A stretch of 64,000 nt of DNA. Source: Flavobacteriaceae bacterium. GTDB taxonomy: Bacteria > Bacteroidota > Bacteroidia > Flavobacteriales > Flavobacteriaceae. Numbering within the stretch: the stretch's first letter is position 1; each line of letters begins with the position of its first letter. Under the pieces are notes generated by a model. It was not told the origin of the DNA and made no database searches. It was given only the letters and a program-made list of their open reading frames with translations. The stretch lies in contig PALG01000029.1 of assembly GCA_002707025.1 (NCBI GenBank), positions 62,001 through 126,000 on the forward strand. Direction: 5' to 3'. A program made the position numbers and the translations under genes. This document shows positions 24,875-32,673 of the stretch, piece by piece.

Positions 24875-26531
24875 CCTTAAAATACTTTTTTAATACCAAA
24901 TCGTTTACTTCCGAAGGCGTAAAAACCTCTAGTAATCTTGGCGCATCGCCCTCTTTAAAAAAGTCGGTTAGCACCTCACGGAGTTCCTCTTCGTTTTTGG
25001 CAGCACTATAATCTATATGATAGGTTTTGCAAAGGTGCTTTGCTGTTAATGAGTGTTTCGTTTCGAAATACTGGGTAAAGTGTGCAACTTCTTGAGCCTT
25101 GGGCAAGATTCTGAAAATACCTCCGCCCGAATTGTTCACGACCACAATCCGAAAATTCTTGGGGATGTATTGGTTCCAAAGGGCATTGCTGTCGTAAAAG
25201 AAACTTAAATCGCCCGTTACCAAAAGGGTGGGTTTATTGCTTGCCAGCGCTGCTCCAATGGCCGTACTGGTACTTCCATCGATACCACTCGTACCTCGAT
25301 TACAGAAAATAGCAAGCGATGGGTTCATTTCAAAAAGCTGTGAATAGCGAATGGCCGTACTGTTAGCCAGTTGGAGCATCCATTGGTTGGGGATGCTATC
25401 AAAGAGGCTGTGGTACACTTTAAAATCTGAATGCGGCAAAGATTTTTCAAATTGGGCTTGTTGTAACCTTCTATAGCTCCACTTACCGAGCCATTGTTCT
25501 TGATAATCACTTTCTGTACCTTCCCCTTTTTGAAGAAATGCTTCAAAGAATGAGTTGGGAGGCATCGCAATATGTTCGGTAAGGCTGAAATAGGTATTCA
25601 GTGCTTTTTTGGGATCGATATGCCAATGCGCTTCGGGTGGGTACTTCCGAAGGAAAGCTTTGATACGTTTTGAAACAACCATTCCTCCAAAAGTAAGAAG
25701 GATATTAGGCTTTAATTGAGCAAACGCTTCCTCGCTTAGCGTACTTATAAGGGTATCTATAGCAGGAATTATTTTAAGATGATGCAAATTGGAAGTGGTT
25801 TCGGTCAACACCAATACGCTAGGGTCTTCCGCTACAAGATCAATCCATTTTTGGGCCACGGAATTGGGAGGCAATGTGCCTACCAAAATCATTTTTTTTG
25901 CACTTTGCTTCCAGGTTTTTTGCAAGGAATGAAGTGTTTGTTCCGTTAGGTTTTCAAAACTCACCTTCAAAGGGGTGCTTCTTGGCGTAACAGAGGGTAT
26001 TTCTTGTCTTTCGTAAAGTGGTTCTGAAAAAGGAAGGTTGATATGAACAGGGCCTTTTTTTTGAAGCGCTATATTCAATGCACGATTAATTTCGGCTTCA
26101 TTAAACTCCTGAAAAGAAATACCTTCCTTACAGTTGGCTGAATATTCAATATGATTGGCGTAGACATTTTCCTGACGGATGGTTTGCCCATCCCCAATAT
26201 CGATTAAATCGGAAGGCCTATCGGCACTAAGAACCACTAAGGGAATATCACTGTAATAGGCTTCTGCTATAGCGGGGTAATAATTTAGTAAAGCCGACCC
26301 TGAAGTACAGACCAAGGCAACAGGCTTTTGATATTGTTGTGCCATGCCCAAGGCAAAAAAGGCAGCACAACGTTCATCGACCACACTATAACAATGAAAA
26401 GAACCATGCGCTGTAAACCCAATGGTAAGTGGGGCATTTCGGGAACCAGGGGAAATCACAATACGGTCAATACCTTTGGCAAGGCACAATTGAACCACAG
26501 TTTGCGAAAGGGTTTTGGAAGAATATTTCAT
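24864..26531 (-). CDS. menD: 2-succinyl-5-enolpyruvyl-6-hydroxy-3-cyclohexene-1-carboxylate synthase
   Basis: The product (555 aa) is the thiamine-diphosphate enzyme that joins isochorismate and 2-oxoglutarate in menaquinone synthesis. Motifs seen are the N-terminal GIDRIVISPGSRNAPLTIGF, the conserved Glu context ERCAAFFALGMA, CTSGSALLNYYPAIAEAY, NRGTSGIDGSTSTAIGAA, and the ThDP motif GDLSFFYDSNALWN...VVNNSGGGIF. The frame extends to 26540 with a TTG, but the ATG at 26531 fits the family start (MKYSSKTLSQ) and lies 6 bp after a perfect -7 box. The gene follows menF by 32 bp on the same strand and so may be read from two promoters. Confidence 0.96.
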   Translation of the reverse strand: MKYSSKTLSQTVVQLCLAKGIDRIVISPGSRNAPLTIGFTAHGSFHCYSVVDERCAAFFALGMAQQYQKPVALVCTSGSALLNYYPAIAEAYYSDIPLVVLSADRPSDLIDIGDGQTIRQENVYANHIEYSANCKEGISFQEFNEAEINRALNIALQKKGPVHINLPFSEPLYERQEIPSVTPRSTPLKVSFENLTEQTLHSLQKTWKQSAKKMILVGTLPPNSVAQKWIDLVAEDPSVLVLTETTSNLHHLKIIPAIDTLISTLSEEAFAQLKPNILLTFGGMVVSKRIKAFLRKYPPEAHWHIDPKKALNTYFSLTEHIAMPPNSFFEAFLQKGEGTESDYQEQWLGKWSYRRLQQAQFEKSLPHSDFKVYHSLFDSIPNQWMLQLANSTAIRYSQLFEMNPSLAIFCNRGTSGIDGSTSTAIGAALASNKPTLLVTGDLSFFYDSNALWNQYIPKNFRIVVVNNSGGGIFRILPKAQEVAHFTQYFETKHSLTAKHLCKTYHIDYSAAKNEEELREVLTDFFKEGDAPRLLEVFTPSEVNDLVLKKYFKAIS

Positions 26532-26537
26532 TCCCAA

Positions 26538-26545
26538 CAAAGATA
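26538..26545 (-). promoter_or_regulatory. -7 box directly before menD
   Basis: TATCTTTG on the minus strand, a perfect TAnnTTTG match in the menF-menD gap, 6 bp from the menD ATG. It suggests an internal promoter giving a near-leaderless menD mRNA. Confidence 0.5.
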
Positions 26546-26563
26546 CAAAGCTTATTGTATTTT

Positions 26564-27631
26564 TTAAAGAAAAGGTTGCAGGACCCCTAGCATGGTTTGC
26601 ATTTTATTTTGGGTTTCTTCCCACTCGGCCTCTGGCGACGAATCTTTGGTGATGCCACCCCCAACAAATATTTCGGCCCTATCTTTTAAAATTTTGGCAC
26701 AACGAAGGTTCACAAACATGTACGAGTCTTGATCATTCTCTTTGAGGGGCCCTAAAAAGCCTGCATAAAACTCACGGTCATAGCCTTCATTTGCTTCAAT
26801 AAACTGACGGGCAGCATTTCTAGGGGTTCCACAAATAGCTGAGGTGGGATGCAGTCTTGAAGCCAGTTCGGTTAAAGACAACTTTCCTTTTTTAATAGCT
26901 CCCTCAATATCGGTACGCAAATGTACTACAGGGCCTGCCGCATGATTTTGGGGTTTGGAGACTTTAATCACCGAAAAAACACTTTGTAGTTTTTTTACAA
27001 TATCATCCACTACATATTGGTGTTCATCCCGTTCTTTTTGAGTCCATTCTACTCTAGTTTCTAAATCATTAGACTTAGTTCCTGCTACTGCCATGGTTTT
27101 AAATCCGTTATCACTCTTTCGCATGAGTAACTCTGGAGTTACCCCACACCAAACCCCAGTATCTGGATGGTACCAAACGTAGCGGAACGCATTGGGGTAG
27201 ATAAAAAACAGCCGCTTTAAAACCTTCTCTGGGTTAGCCCCCGTGATGGGAAAGGATGCCTTGCGGGACATGACTATTTTTTTAGCTTTCCGGTTATGGA
27301 TAACATCGATCGTTCTCTGAAGAAGTGATATATAAGCCTCTTTGGTTTCGGCAGCTTCCTTAACAACAACTTCATCTAGCTTCTGTTCTTGAAAGGTGAT
27401 ATCTTGCTTAATTACTTTAGCATGTTCTTTCGGGATACAATACCGTTTTGCTTCTTCAGAAAAAGGGCAAAAAACAAAAGCCCTTTCATAAAAATCTTCA
27501 GGATTATAATAGGCATCATCTTCCTGGAGGATGGTCGTGATTTCGGTGCTGTTGGGTAATGAATAAATTACATACGGTTTTTTACTTTTGAACTGCTCTA
27601 GTAGCAGTTCCATCGTAGAGGTGTTAATCAT
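26564..27631 (-). CDS. menF: Isochorismate synthase (chorismate-binding enzyme)
   Basis: The product (355 aa) converts chorismate to isochorismate, the first committed menaquinone step (or a siderophore branch). Seen: KKIVMSRKASFPI near 145, PELLMRKSDNGFKTMAVAGTKSN near 205, the HLRTDIEG context near 272, LHPTSAICGTPRNAARQFI near 286, EFYAGFLGPL near 310, and VGGGITKDSSPEAEWEETQNK at the end, all typical for MenF/EntC chorismate-binding domains. The context of menI upstream and menD downstream supports menaquinone over siderophore function. It lies 2 bp after the thioesterase gene in an operon. Confidence 0.95.
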   Translation of the reverse strand: MINTSTMELLLEQFKSKKPYVIYSLPNSTEITTILQEDDAYYNPEDFYERAFVFCPFSEEAKRYCIPKEHAKVIKQDITFQEQKLDEVVVKEAAETKEAYISLLQRTIDVIHNRKAKKIVMSRKASFPITGANPEKVLKRLFFIYPNAFRYVWYHPDTGVWCGVTPELLMRKSDNGFKTMAVAGTKSNDLETRVEWTQKERDEHQYVVDDIVKKLQSVFSVIKVSKPQNHAAGPVVHLRTDIEGAIKKGKLSLTELASRLHPTSAICGTPRNAARQFIEANEGYDREFYAGFLGPLKENDQDSYMFVNLRCAKILKDRAEIFVGGGITKDSSPEAEWEETQNKMQTMLGVLQPFL

Positions 27632-27633
27632 GG

Positions 27634-28047
27634 TTATTTACGTAAGGTTAGTGTTGTCAATTTTACAAACGAAACCAATTTTCCCTCTTCATTTACAATG
27701 CGGATATGCCACAATTGCATGGTCTTTCCCTGATGAATAATTTTAGCATGAGCGTATACGTAGCCTTCCCGGACACTCTTGGTATGGTTGGCCGAAATTT
27801 CAATTCCTCGAATTTGCACCTCTTTTTCATTGAGGAAAATAAAAGAGCCCGCACTTCCCACACTTTCTGCCAAAGCAACGGAAGCCCCACCATGTAACAC
27901 TCCATCGGGTTGATGCACTTTTGAGGTTACGGGCATTCTAGCTACCAAGGTATCTTCGGTAAGATCTATGAATTGAATCCCCAATGTTTCCATAAGGGTG
28001 TTCTGGCACATTTTATTGCACTCGAGTAGGATTGCTTCTTTATTCAA
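27634..28047 (-). CDS. menI: Hotdog-fold thioesterase, probable DHNA-CoA thioesterase
   Basis: The product (137 aa) is a PaaI-type hotdog thioesterase. The motif VHQPDGVLHGGASVALAESVGS (about 43-64) carries the catalytic Gly/Glu region of the family. It is the first gene of a menI-menF-menD set, so hydrolysis of 1,4-dihydroxy-2-naphthoyl-CoA is the likely role; this comes from context and family, not from a diagnostic residue. The start codon appears to be TTG at 28047, since no ATG lies between it and the TATCTTTA -7-like box near 28064-28071. The next ATG (28011) would remove 12 residues. Confidence 0.8.
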   Translation of the reverse strand: MNKEAILLECNKMCQNTLMETLGIQFIDLTEDTLVARMPVTSKVHQPDGVLHGGASVALAESVGSAGSFIFLNEKEVQIRGIEISANHTKSVREGYVYAHAKIIHQGKTMQLWHIRIVNEEGKLVSFVKLTTLTLRK

Positions 28048-28154
28048 TTTGATAGGTTTGTTTCGTTGTAAAGATACGAAAAACAGTGATTTTCGGTTTC
28101 ATAAAATTCACATACGCTAATAAATGATAATGCTAATTAGTGCATTTCATCGAT

Positions 28155-28162
28155 TATTTTTG
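28155..28162 (+). promoter_or_regulatory. -7 box for the leucine-rich-repeat gene
   Basis: TATTTTTG, perfect TAnnTTTG match, 68 bp upstream of the ATG at 28231, giving a leader of about 60 bases in which no other structure is evident. Confidence 0.45.
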
Positions 28163-28230
28163 GTATTTAATCTGAAATATATTTAGTTTACAGTATTAAA
28201 ATGTAGGATTATTCCTTAATACATAAGAAG

Positions 28231-28935
28231 ATGAAACAACTACTACCCGCCCTTAGCTTTTTCCTCCTAGGATTCTCATTGTTTGCACAAATTCCTGATA
28301 GTGAGTTAAATGCCCTTAAAGATTTGTATCATAATACCCAAGGAGAAAACTGGAACCAATCCTGGGATATTACTACACAAGTAACCCATTGGAAGGGAGT
28401 TACTATTGAAAATGGTCATGTTTCGGAAATAAGAATGTTATTCAATAATCTAGAAGGCACACTTCCTGCTTCTCTACAAAACCTTTCCCAACTTAAGGTA
28501 TTGGAGTTATCTTTCAATAAAATTAATGGAGCTCTTCCCAGTAGTCTTGGGAACCTAAATCAGTTAGAGGTCCTAGCCTTAAACGGAAATAACTTGGAGG
28601 GAACTATTCCCGCATCTCTTGGGGACTTAAAAAACCTTAGGAAACTTCATTTAAGCAGCAATAGTCTTACTGGAATGCTTCCAGATACCATCAACCAATT
28701 GTATAACCTTACGGTTTTTAATGTTTTTCAAAACAACCTTAGCGGAGACTTACCCGTCGAACTGGCCAAAAGCCGGAGTATTAAAGAATTTATTATTGCC
28801 GAAAACAATTTCAATCCTTCTAAGGAAATTTCTACCATTTTATTGAGCAATTCTGCTTCGGTAGATTTAAGCGAAGACAATTATTACTCAGCCCAAAAGC
28901 CCATTATAGCTATTGAGGTTGAAGAAGGGAATTAA
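28231..28935 (+). CDS. Exported leucine-rich-repeat protein
   Basis: The product (234 aa) has a signal peptide (ALSFFLLGFSLFAQ). An N-terminal cap with DLYHNTQGENWNQSW resembles plant-type LRR N-caps. About five 24-residue repeats follow, with the pattern LxxLxxLxLxxNxLxGxxPxxL (for example LEGTLPASLQNLSQLKVLEL and LEGTIPASLGDLKNLRKLHL). These build a solenoid for protein or glycan binding. No T9SS domain or membrane anchor is visible at the C-terminus. It lies upstream of the glgE operon, but a strong terminator separates them, so a role in glucan metabolism is not implied. Confidence 0.88.
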   Translation: MKQLLPALSFFLLGFSLFAQIPDSELNALKDLYHNTQGENWNQSWDITTQVTHWKGVTIENGHVSEIRMLFNNLEGTLPASLQNLSQLKVLELSFNKINGALPSSLGNLNQLEVLALNGNNLEGTIPASLGDLKNLRKLHLSSNSLTGMLPDTINQLYNLTVFNVFQNNLSGDLPVELAKSRSIKEFIIAENNFNPSKEISTILLSNSASVDLSEDNYYSAQKPIIAIEVEEGN

Positions 28936-28957
28936 CCCTTCGCCCCAAATCTGAAGA

Positions 28958-28985
28958 AACCCTTCCCGCCCGGAAGGGTTTTTTT
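28958..28985 (+). terminator. Intrinsic terminator after the LRR gene
   Basis: The stem AACCCTTCC (28958-28966) with GGAAGGGTT (28972-28980), a 5-nt loop and a T run form a strong terminator. It insulates the glgE operon from the upstream gene. Confidence 0.9.
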
Positions 28986-28998
28986 ATGGATTTTTGAA

Positions 28999-29014
28999 AC
29001 GAAATCGATATCGT
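28999..29014. promoter_or_regulatory. Palindromic operator upstream of glgE
   Basis: ACGAAATCGATATCGT, a 16-bp near-palindrome centred on ATCGAT, lies 80 bp before the glgE start. The same sequence with one change, giving a perfect CGAAATCGATTTCG, occurs before the GH31 gene. Palindromes with a central CG and A/T-rich arms are typical of LacI-family operators, but the cognate regulator is not in the window. Confidence 0.6.
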
Positions 29015-29094
29015 TGCGATTCCTTTAAAAAGACCTTATTTATTTGGTGGGTAATTTATATATTTAACAAGAATAAAACTCTTTAATCATCTAT

Positions 29095-31035
29095 ATGCCA
29101 AACCAAAGCCGGGTTATTATTGAAGGTGTCACCCCACAAATTGAAGGAGGAAAACACCCCATCCATTGCGTAGAGGACCAAATCATTTCCGTGGAGGCCA
29201 ACGTACTCTCCGACGGTCACGATGTTATCGCTGCTAGTCTTCGCTACAAACATGAAAAAGCACGTCAATGGAAAGAAGTTCGAATGAAGGCGTTACATAA
29301 CGACCGCTGGACGGCGAGCTTTACTGTAGAAAAACAAGGTTTTTATCAGTATAAAATTGAAGGTTGGGTAGATTATGCCTTAAACTGGCAACATGGAATT
29401 GAGCGGAAGATTGACGACGGACAAAAAGTGACGTCCGAGTTATTGGAAGGTGTTGATTATTTGAAAAAAATAGCCGGAAAAGCAACTGTAGAAGAAAAAA
29501 AATACCTGAAAGATCTTCAAGCTACGTTTCAGGATGACTCAAACTATGAGGTTGCCATTAAAGAGGCTACTTCCAAAAAACTACACGAACTTTTCCAAAA
29601 ATACCCAGAGAAGTTTTTGGTAAATGTAAGCCCCGAATACAAAGCCTATTGTGATCGTAAAAAAGCCCGTTTCAGTACTTGGTACGAATTCTTTCCTCGT
29701 TCTGCTTCCCCTAAAGAAGGGGTGCATGGTACTTTCAAGGATTGTGAAGCGCTACTTCCAAGAGTGGCTAAAATGGGGTTTGATACCTTATACTTCCCTC
29801 CTATCCATCCTATTGGCGAAGTAAACCGAAAAGGAAAAAACAATACCACAACCGCACAAGAAGGGGATGTAGGTTCTTGTTGGGGGATTGGTTCCAAAGA
29901 GGGAGGGCACCAAGCCATTCATCCAAAACTTGGCTCCGTTTCAGACTTTAAAAGTTTGGTGAAAAAGGCGAAAGAACTAGATATTGAAATCGCGATGGAC
30001 TTTGCGCTTCAGGCGGCTCCCGATCATCCTTGGGTAAAGGAACACCCCGAATGGTTTAAGTGGCGTCCCGACGGCACAGTGCAATATGCAGAGAATCCGC
30101 CAAAAAAATACCAGGACATTCTTCCTATTTATTTTGAAAGCAAGGATTGGAAAAATCTTTGGCAAGAAATGCTGAATACCGCCCTGTATTGGATTGAGGA
30201 ATGTGGCATTCAAGTATTTCGGGTAGACAACCCACATACCAAACCCTTTTATTTTTGGGGATGGCTCATTTCTGAAGTGAAGAAAAAGCATCCCAATGTG
30301 TTATTCCTTTCTGAAGCCTTTACCAAACCGAAGGTCATGCAGCAGTTGGCCAAACAAGGGTTCACACAATCCTATACGTATTTTACGTGGAGAAATAGTA
30401 AGCATGAAATTATGGAATACCTCAACGAGCTTACGCAAACAGATCAACAGTACTACTTCCGACCCAATTTCTGGCCCAACACGCCCGATATCAATCCGTG
30501 GGCACTTCAGGGCAATCAGGAGTCGGTATACCTTCAAAAATACTTTTTGGCTGCGACCCTATCTTCCAATACGGGAATTTACGGTCCTGTCTTTGAATAC
30601 ATGCAAGGTGCTGCCCTTCCCGGGAAAGAAGAATATCTGGATTCGGAGAAGTTTCAGATAAGGCATTGGGATTGGACCATTGAAAACAAACTTACGACCT
30701 TGATTTCTAAAATCAATCACATTCGGAAGGAACACCAAGCCCTTCAGCAAACCAATAACATCCAATTCCTTTCCGTAGAAAACGACCAATTATTGGCCTA
30801 TTACAAGTTTGATCAAAGTAAGGAAAGCGAAGTGATATGTATCGTCAACCTTGACCCTTACTACCCACAAAAGGGTTTTGTGCAATTACCCTTACAGGAA
30901 CTGGGCGTACACGAAGGCCACCAAGTAAAAGTGCATGACCTTATCACCCAAAGCAGTTATATCTGGGACAAGGAATGGAACTATGTAGAGCTGCACCCCG
31001 TACTACCCTTCCACCTATTTAAAATCTACAAATAA
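29095..31035 (+). CDS. glgE: Alpha-1,4-glucan:maltose-1-phosphate maltosyltransferase
   Basis: The product (646 aa, usual length) extends alpha-1,4-glucans using maltose-1-phosphate. The order of domains fits GlgE (GH13_3): an N-terminal beta-sandwich, a helical insert (about 150-185), then the catalytic barrel. The nucleophile is in QVFRVDNPHTKPFYFWGWLI (Asp about residue 378) and the acid/base is in LFLSEAFTKP (Glu about 407). This spacing of 29 residues is the same as in known GlgE (Asp394/Glu423 of Streptomyces). PPIHPIGEVNRKGKNN and SCWGIGS are further signatures. It is the first gene of an operon with maltokinase 2 bp downstream. Identification is firm. Confidence 0.95.
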   Translation: MPNQSRVIIEGVTPQIEGGKHPIHCVEDQIISVEANVLSDGHDVIAASLRYKHEKARQWKEVRMKALHNDRWTASFTVEKQGFYQYKIEGWVDYALNWQHGIERKIDDGQKVTSELLEGVDYLKKIAGKATVEEKKYLKDLQATFQDDSNYEVAIKEATSKKLHELFQKYPEKFLVNVSPEYKAYCDRKKARFSTWYEFFPRSASPKEGVHGTFKDCEALLPRVAKMGFDTLYFPPIHPIGEVNRKGKNNTTTAQEGDVGSCWGIGSKEGGHQAIHPKLGSVSDFKSLVKKAKELDIEIAMDFALQAAPDHPWVKEHPEWFKWRPDGTVQYAENPPKKYQDILPIYFESKDWKNLWQEMLNTALYWIEECGIQVFRVDNPHTKPFYFWGWLISEVKKKHPNVLFLSEAFTKPKVMQQLAKQGFTQSYTYFTWRNSKHEIMEYLNELTQTDQQYYFRPNFWPNTPDINPWALQGNQESVYLQKYFLAATLSSNTGIYGPVFEYMQGAALPGKEEYLDSEKFQIRHWDWTIENKLTTLISKINHIRKEHQALQQTNNIQFLSVENDQLLAYYKFDQSKESEVICIVNLDPYYPQKGFVQLPLQELGVHEGHQVKVHDLITQSSYIWDKEWNYVELHPVLPFHLFKIYK

Positions 31036-31037
31036 TC

Positions 31038-32666
31038 ATGGCAAAGCTGGACACCACCAAAATGAAATCCCCTTCGCAGTTCAATTCCCCTTGGGAAGCG
31101 TTAATGGATGATCCGGGCTTTATTAAAATGTTTCTTTCGGAAGTCTTGGAAGATTACATCGTAAAGCAACGGTGGTATGGCGGGAAATCCAGCAAGCTGA
31201 AGTATATCGAACTCACCGAATACTTCCGTATTCAACAAAATGAAGAAGTTTACTACGGACTTATACTAGAAGTAAATTTCACGGAAGCCTTTTACCAACA
31301 CTATTTTCTCCCCATTGCCTTCGTGACCGATGAAAACTTCGCTAAGGAAGAACGTATTTTAAAAGTGACCATTAAAGAGGTGGATGGGTATATTATCGAT
31401 GCCATCAACTTGGAAGCCTTTAGGAAATTGGTTTTTGAACGAATCCTGAAGGCAGAGCCGAATGATACCACACGGGTGCAATACCATAAAGGGGAAAGTT
31501 TTACGGAAACCGAATACAAATCTTCCCGCTTTATGGGGATGGAGCAAAGCAATACTTCTATAGTATTAAATGAAGCGTGTGTGCTGAAGTTCTTCCGAAG
31601 GATTTACTCTACCAAGAATCCCGATTACGAAATGTCGCGTTTCCTTTCCGATAAAAAAGGGTATGAAAACACCCCTGCGTACTGGGGCAGCATCAATATC
31701 AAGGATAGTGAGAACATTATCACCACCATTGCCCTTATGCAGGAAATGGTCCCTAATGAAGGCGACGCTTGGGAATACATGCTGAAAAAAATAGATGGGG
31801 TATTTGCCAACCTTCAGCATAAAAACATCCAAATTAAAAACCTTCCCGATGTGGGGATGTTTCAGCGGTTGAAAATCACCGATGTTCGTCCCGAAATTAT
31901 CGATTGGGCCGGATTGAGCGTGTTTCAGAATTTAAAACAATTGGCACTACGAACAGCGCAAATGCACATTGCTTTAGGATCTGAATTTGAAGAAACGGCC
32001 TTTACTCCAGAACGCTTTAATGGCGATTATGAAGTATGGCTAAAAAATAGGTTGCTGTACCAATTTCAGAATCGGTTGAACACCGTCGAAAACAACTTGC
32101 ACAAACTTGAAGGATTGACCCGAGAACTGGCCCTACAGTTTCTGGAACAGAAAAACGAAATCAGGAAGCGGTTTCTCGATTTTGATTGGACCAAGTTAAA
32201 GGGCGAAAGGCTTCGGGTACACGGCGATTATCATTTGGGACAAGTATTGGTAAAAGACGGAGATTTCTTTATCCTCGATTTTGAAGGGGAACCCGAAAGT
32301 ACCATCCGTGACCGAAAAGTAAAACAACCTCCCCTTAAGGACGTAGCGGGCATGTTCCGTTCGTTTCATTATGCCATTTATGCTACCATTTTCAATAATG
32401 GGGATAAATATCCTTACTCGGAAGAAGCACTTTTTGAAGCAGGGGAATTGCTCTACCGTTATTTTATTGGGGTCTTTTTGGAAACCTATACCGAAACCAT
32501 ACAAAATGCCAATATCAATATTGGCTACAAACAGGAGCGCATTTATATGCTGAAATACTCCATGCTGGAAAAAGCCGTATACGAACTGGGCTACGAAATG
32601 AATGCGCGTCCGCTATGGGCCGTCATTCCTTTGGAAGGCATCGCCTCGATTATGAAACTAGACTAA
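31038..32666 (+). CDS. mak: Maltokinase (Pep2/Mak1-like), makes maltose-1-phosphate
   Basis: The product (542 aa) phosphorylates maltose to maltose-1-phosphate with ATP, supplying GlgE. It resembles the aminoglycoside-phosphotransferase-like fold: the N-terminal DYIVKQRWYGGKSS is a maltokinase signature, the catalytic loop is RVHGDYHLGQVLV (about residue 394), and the metal-binding Asp is in FFILDFEGEP (about 412). The C-terminus ends in GYEMNARPLWAVIPLEGI, as in Mak1. It lies between glgE and glgB with a 2-bp and a 7-bp gap, so all three are translated from one transcript. Pathway membership is strongly supported by this order. Confidence 0.93.
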   Translation: MAKLDTTKMKSPSQFNSPWEALMDDPGFIKMFLSEVLEDYIVKQRWYGGKSSKLKYIELTEYFRIQQNEEVYYGLILEVNFTEAFYQHYFLPIAFVTDENFAKEERILKVTIKEVDGYIIDAINLEAFRKLVFERILKAEPNDTTRVQYHKGESFTETEYKSSRFMGMEQSNTSIVLNEACVLKFFRRIYSTKNPDYEMSRFLSDKKGYENTPAYWGSINIKDSENIITTIALMQEMVPNEGDAWEYMLKKIDGVFANLQHKNIQIKNLPDVGMFQRLKITDVRPEIIDWAGLSVFQNLKQLALRTAQMHIALGSEFEETAFTPERFNGDYEVWLKNRLLYQFQNRLNTVENNLHKLEGLTRELALQFLEQKNEIRKRFLDFDWTKLKGERLRVHGDYHLGQVLVKDGDFFILDFEGEPESTIRDRKVKQPPLKDVAGMFRSFHYAIYATIFNNGDKYPYSEEALFEAGELLYRYFIGVFLETYTETIQNANINIGYKQERIYMLKYSMLEKAVYELGYEMNARPLWAVIPLEGIASIMKLD

Positions 32667-32673
32667 CTATCCT

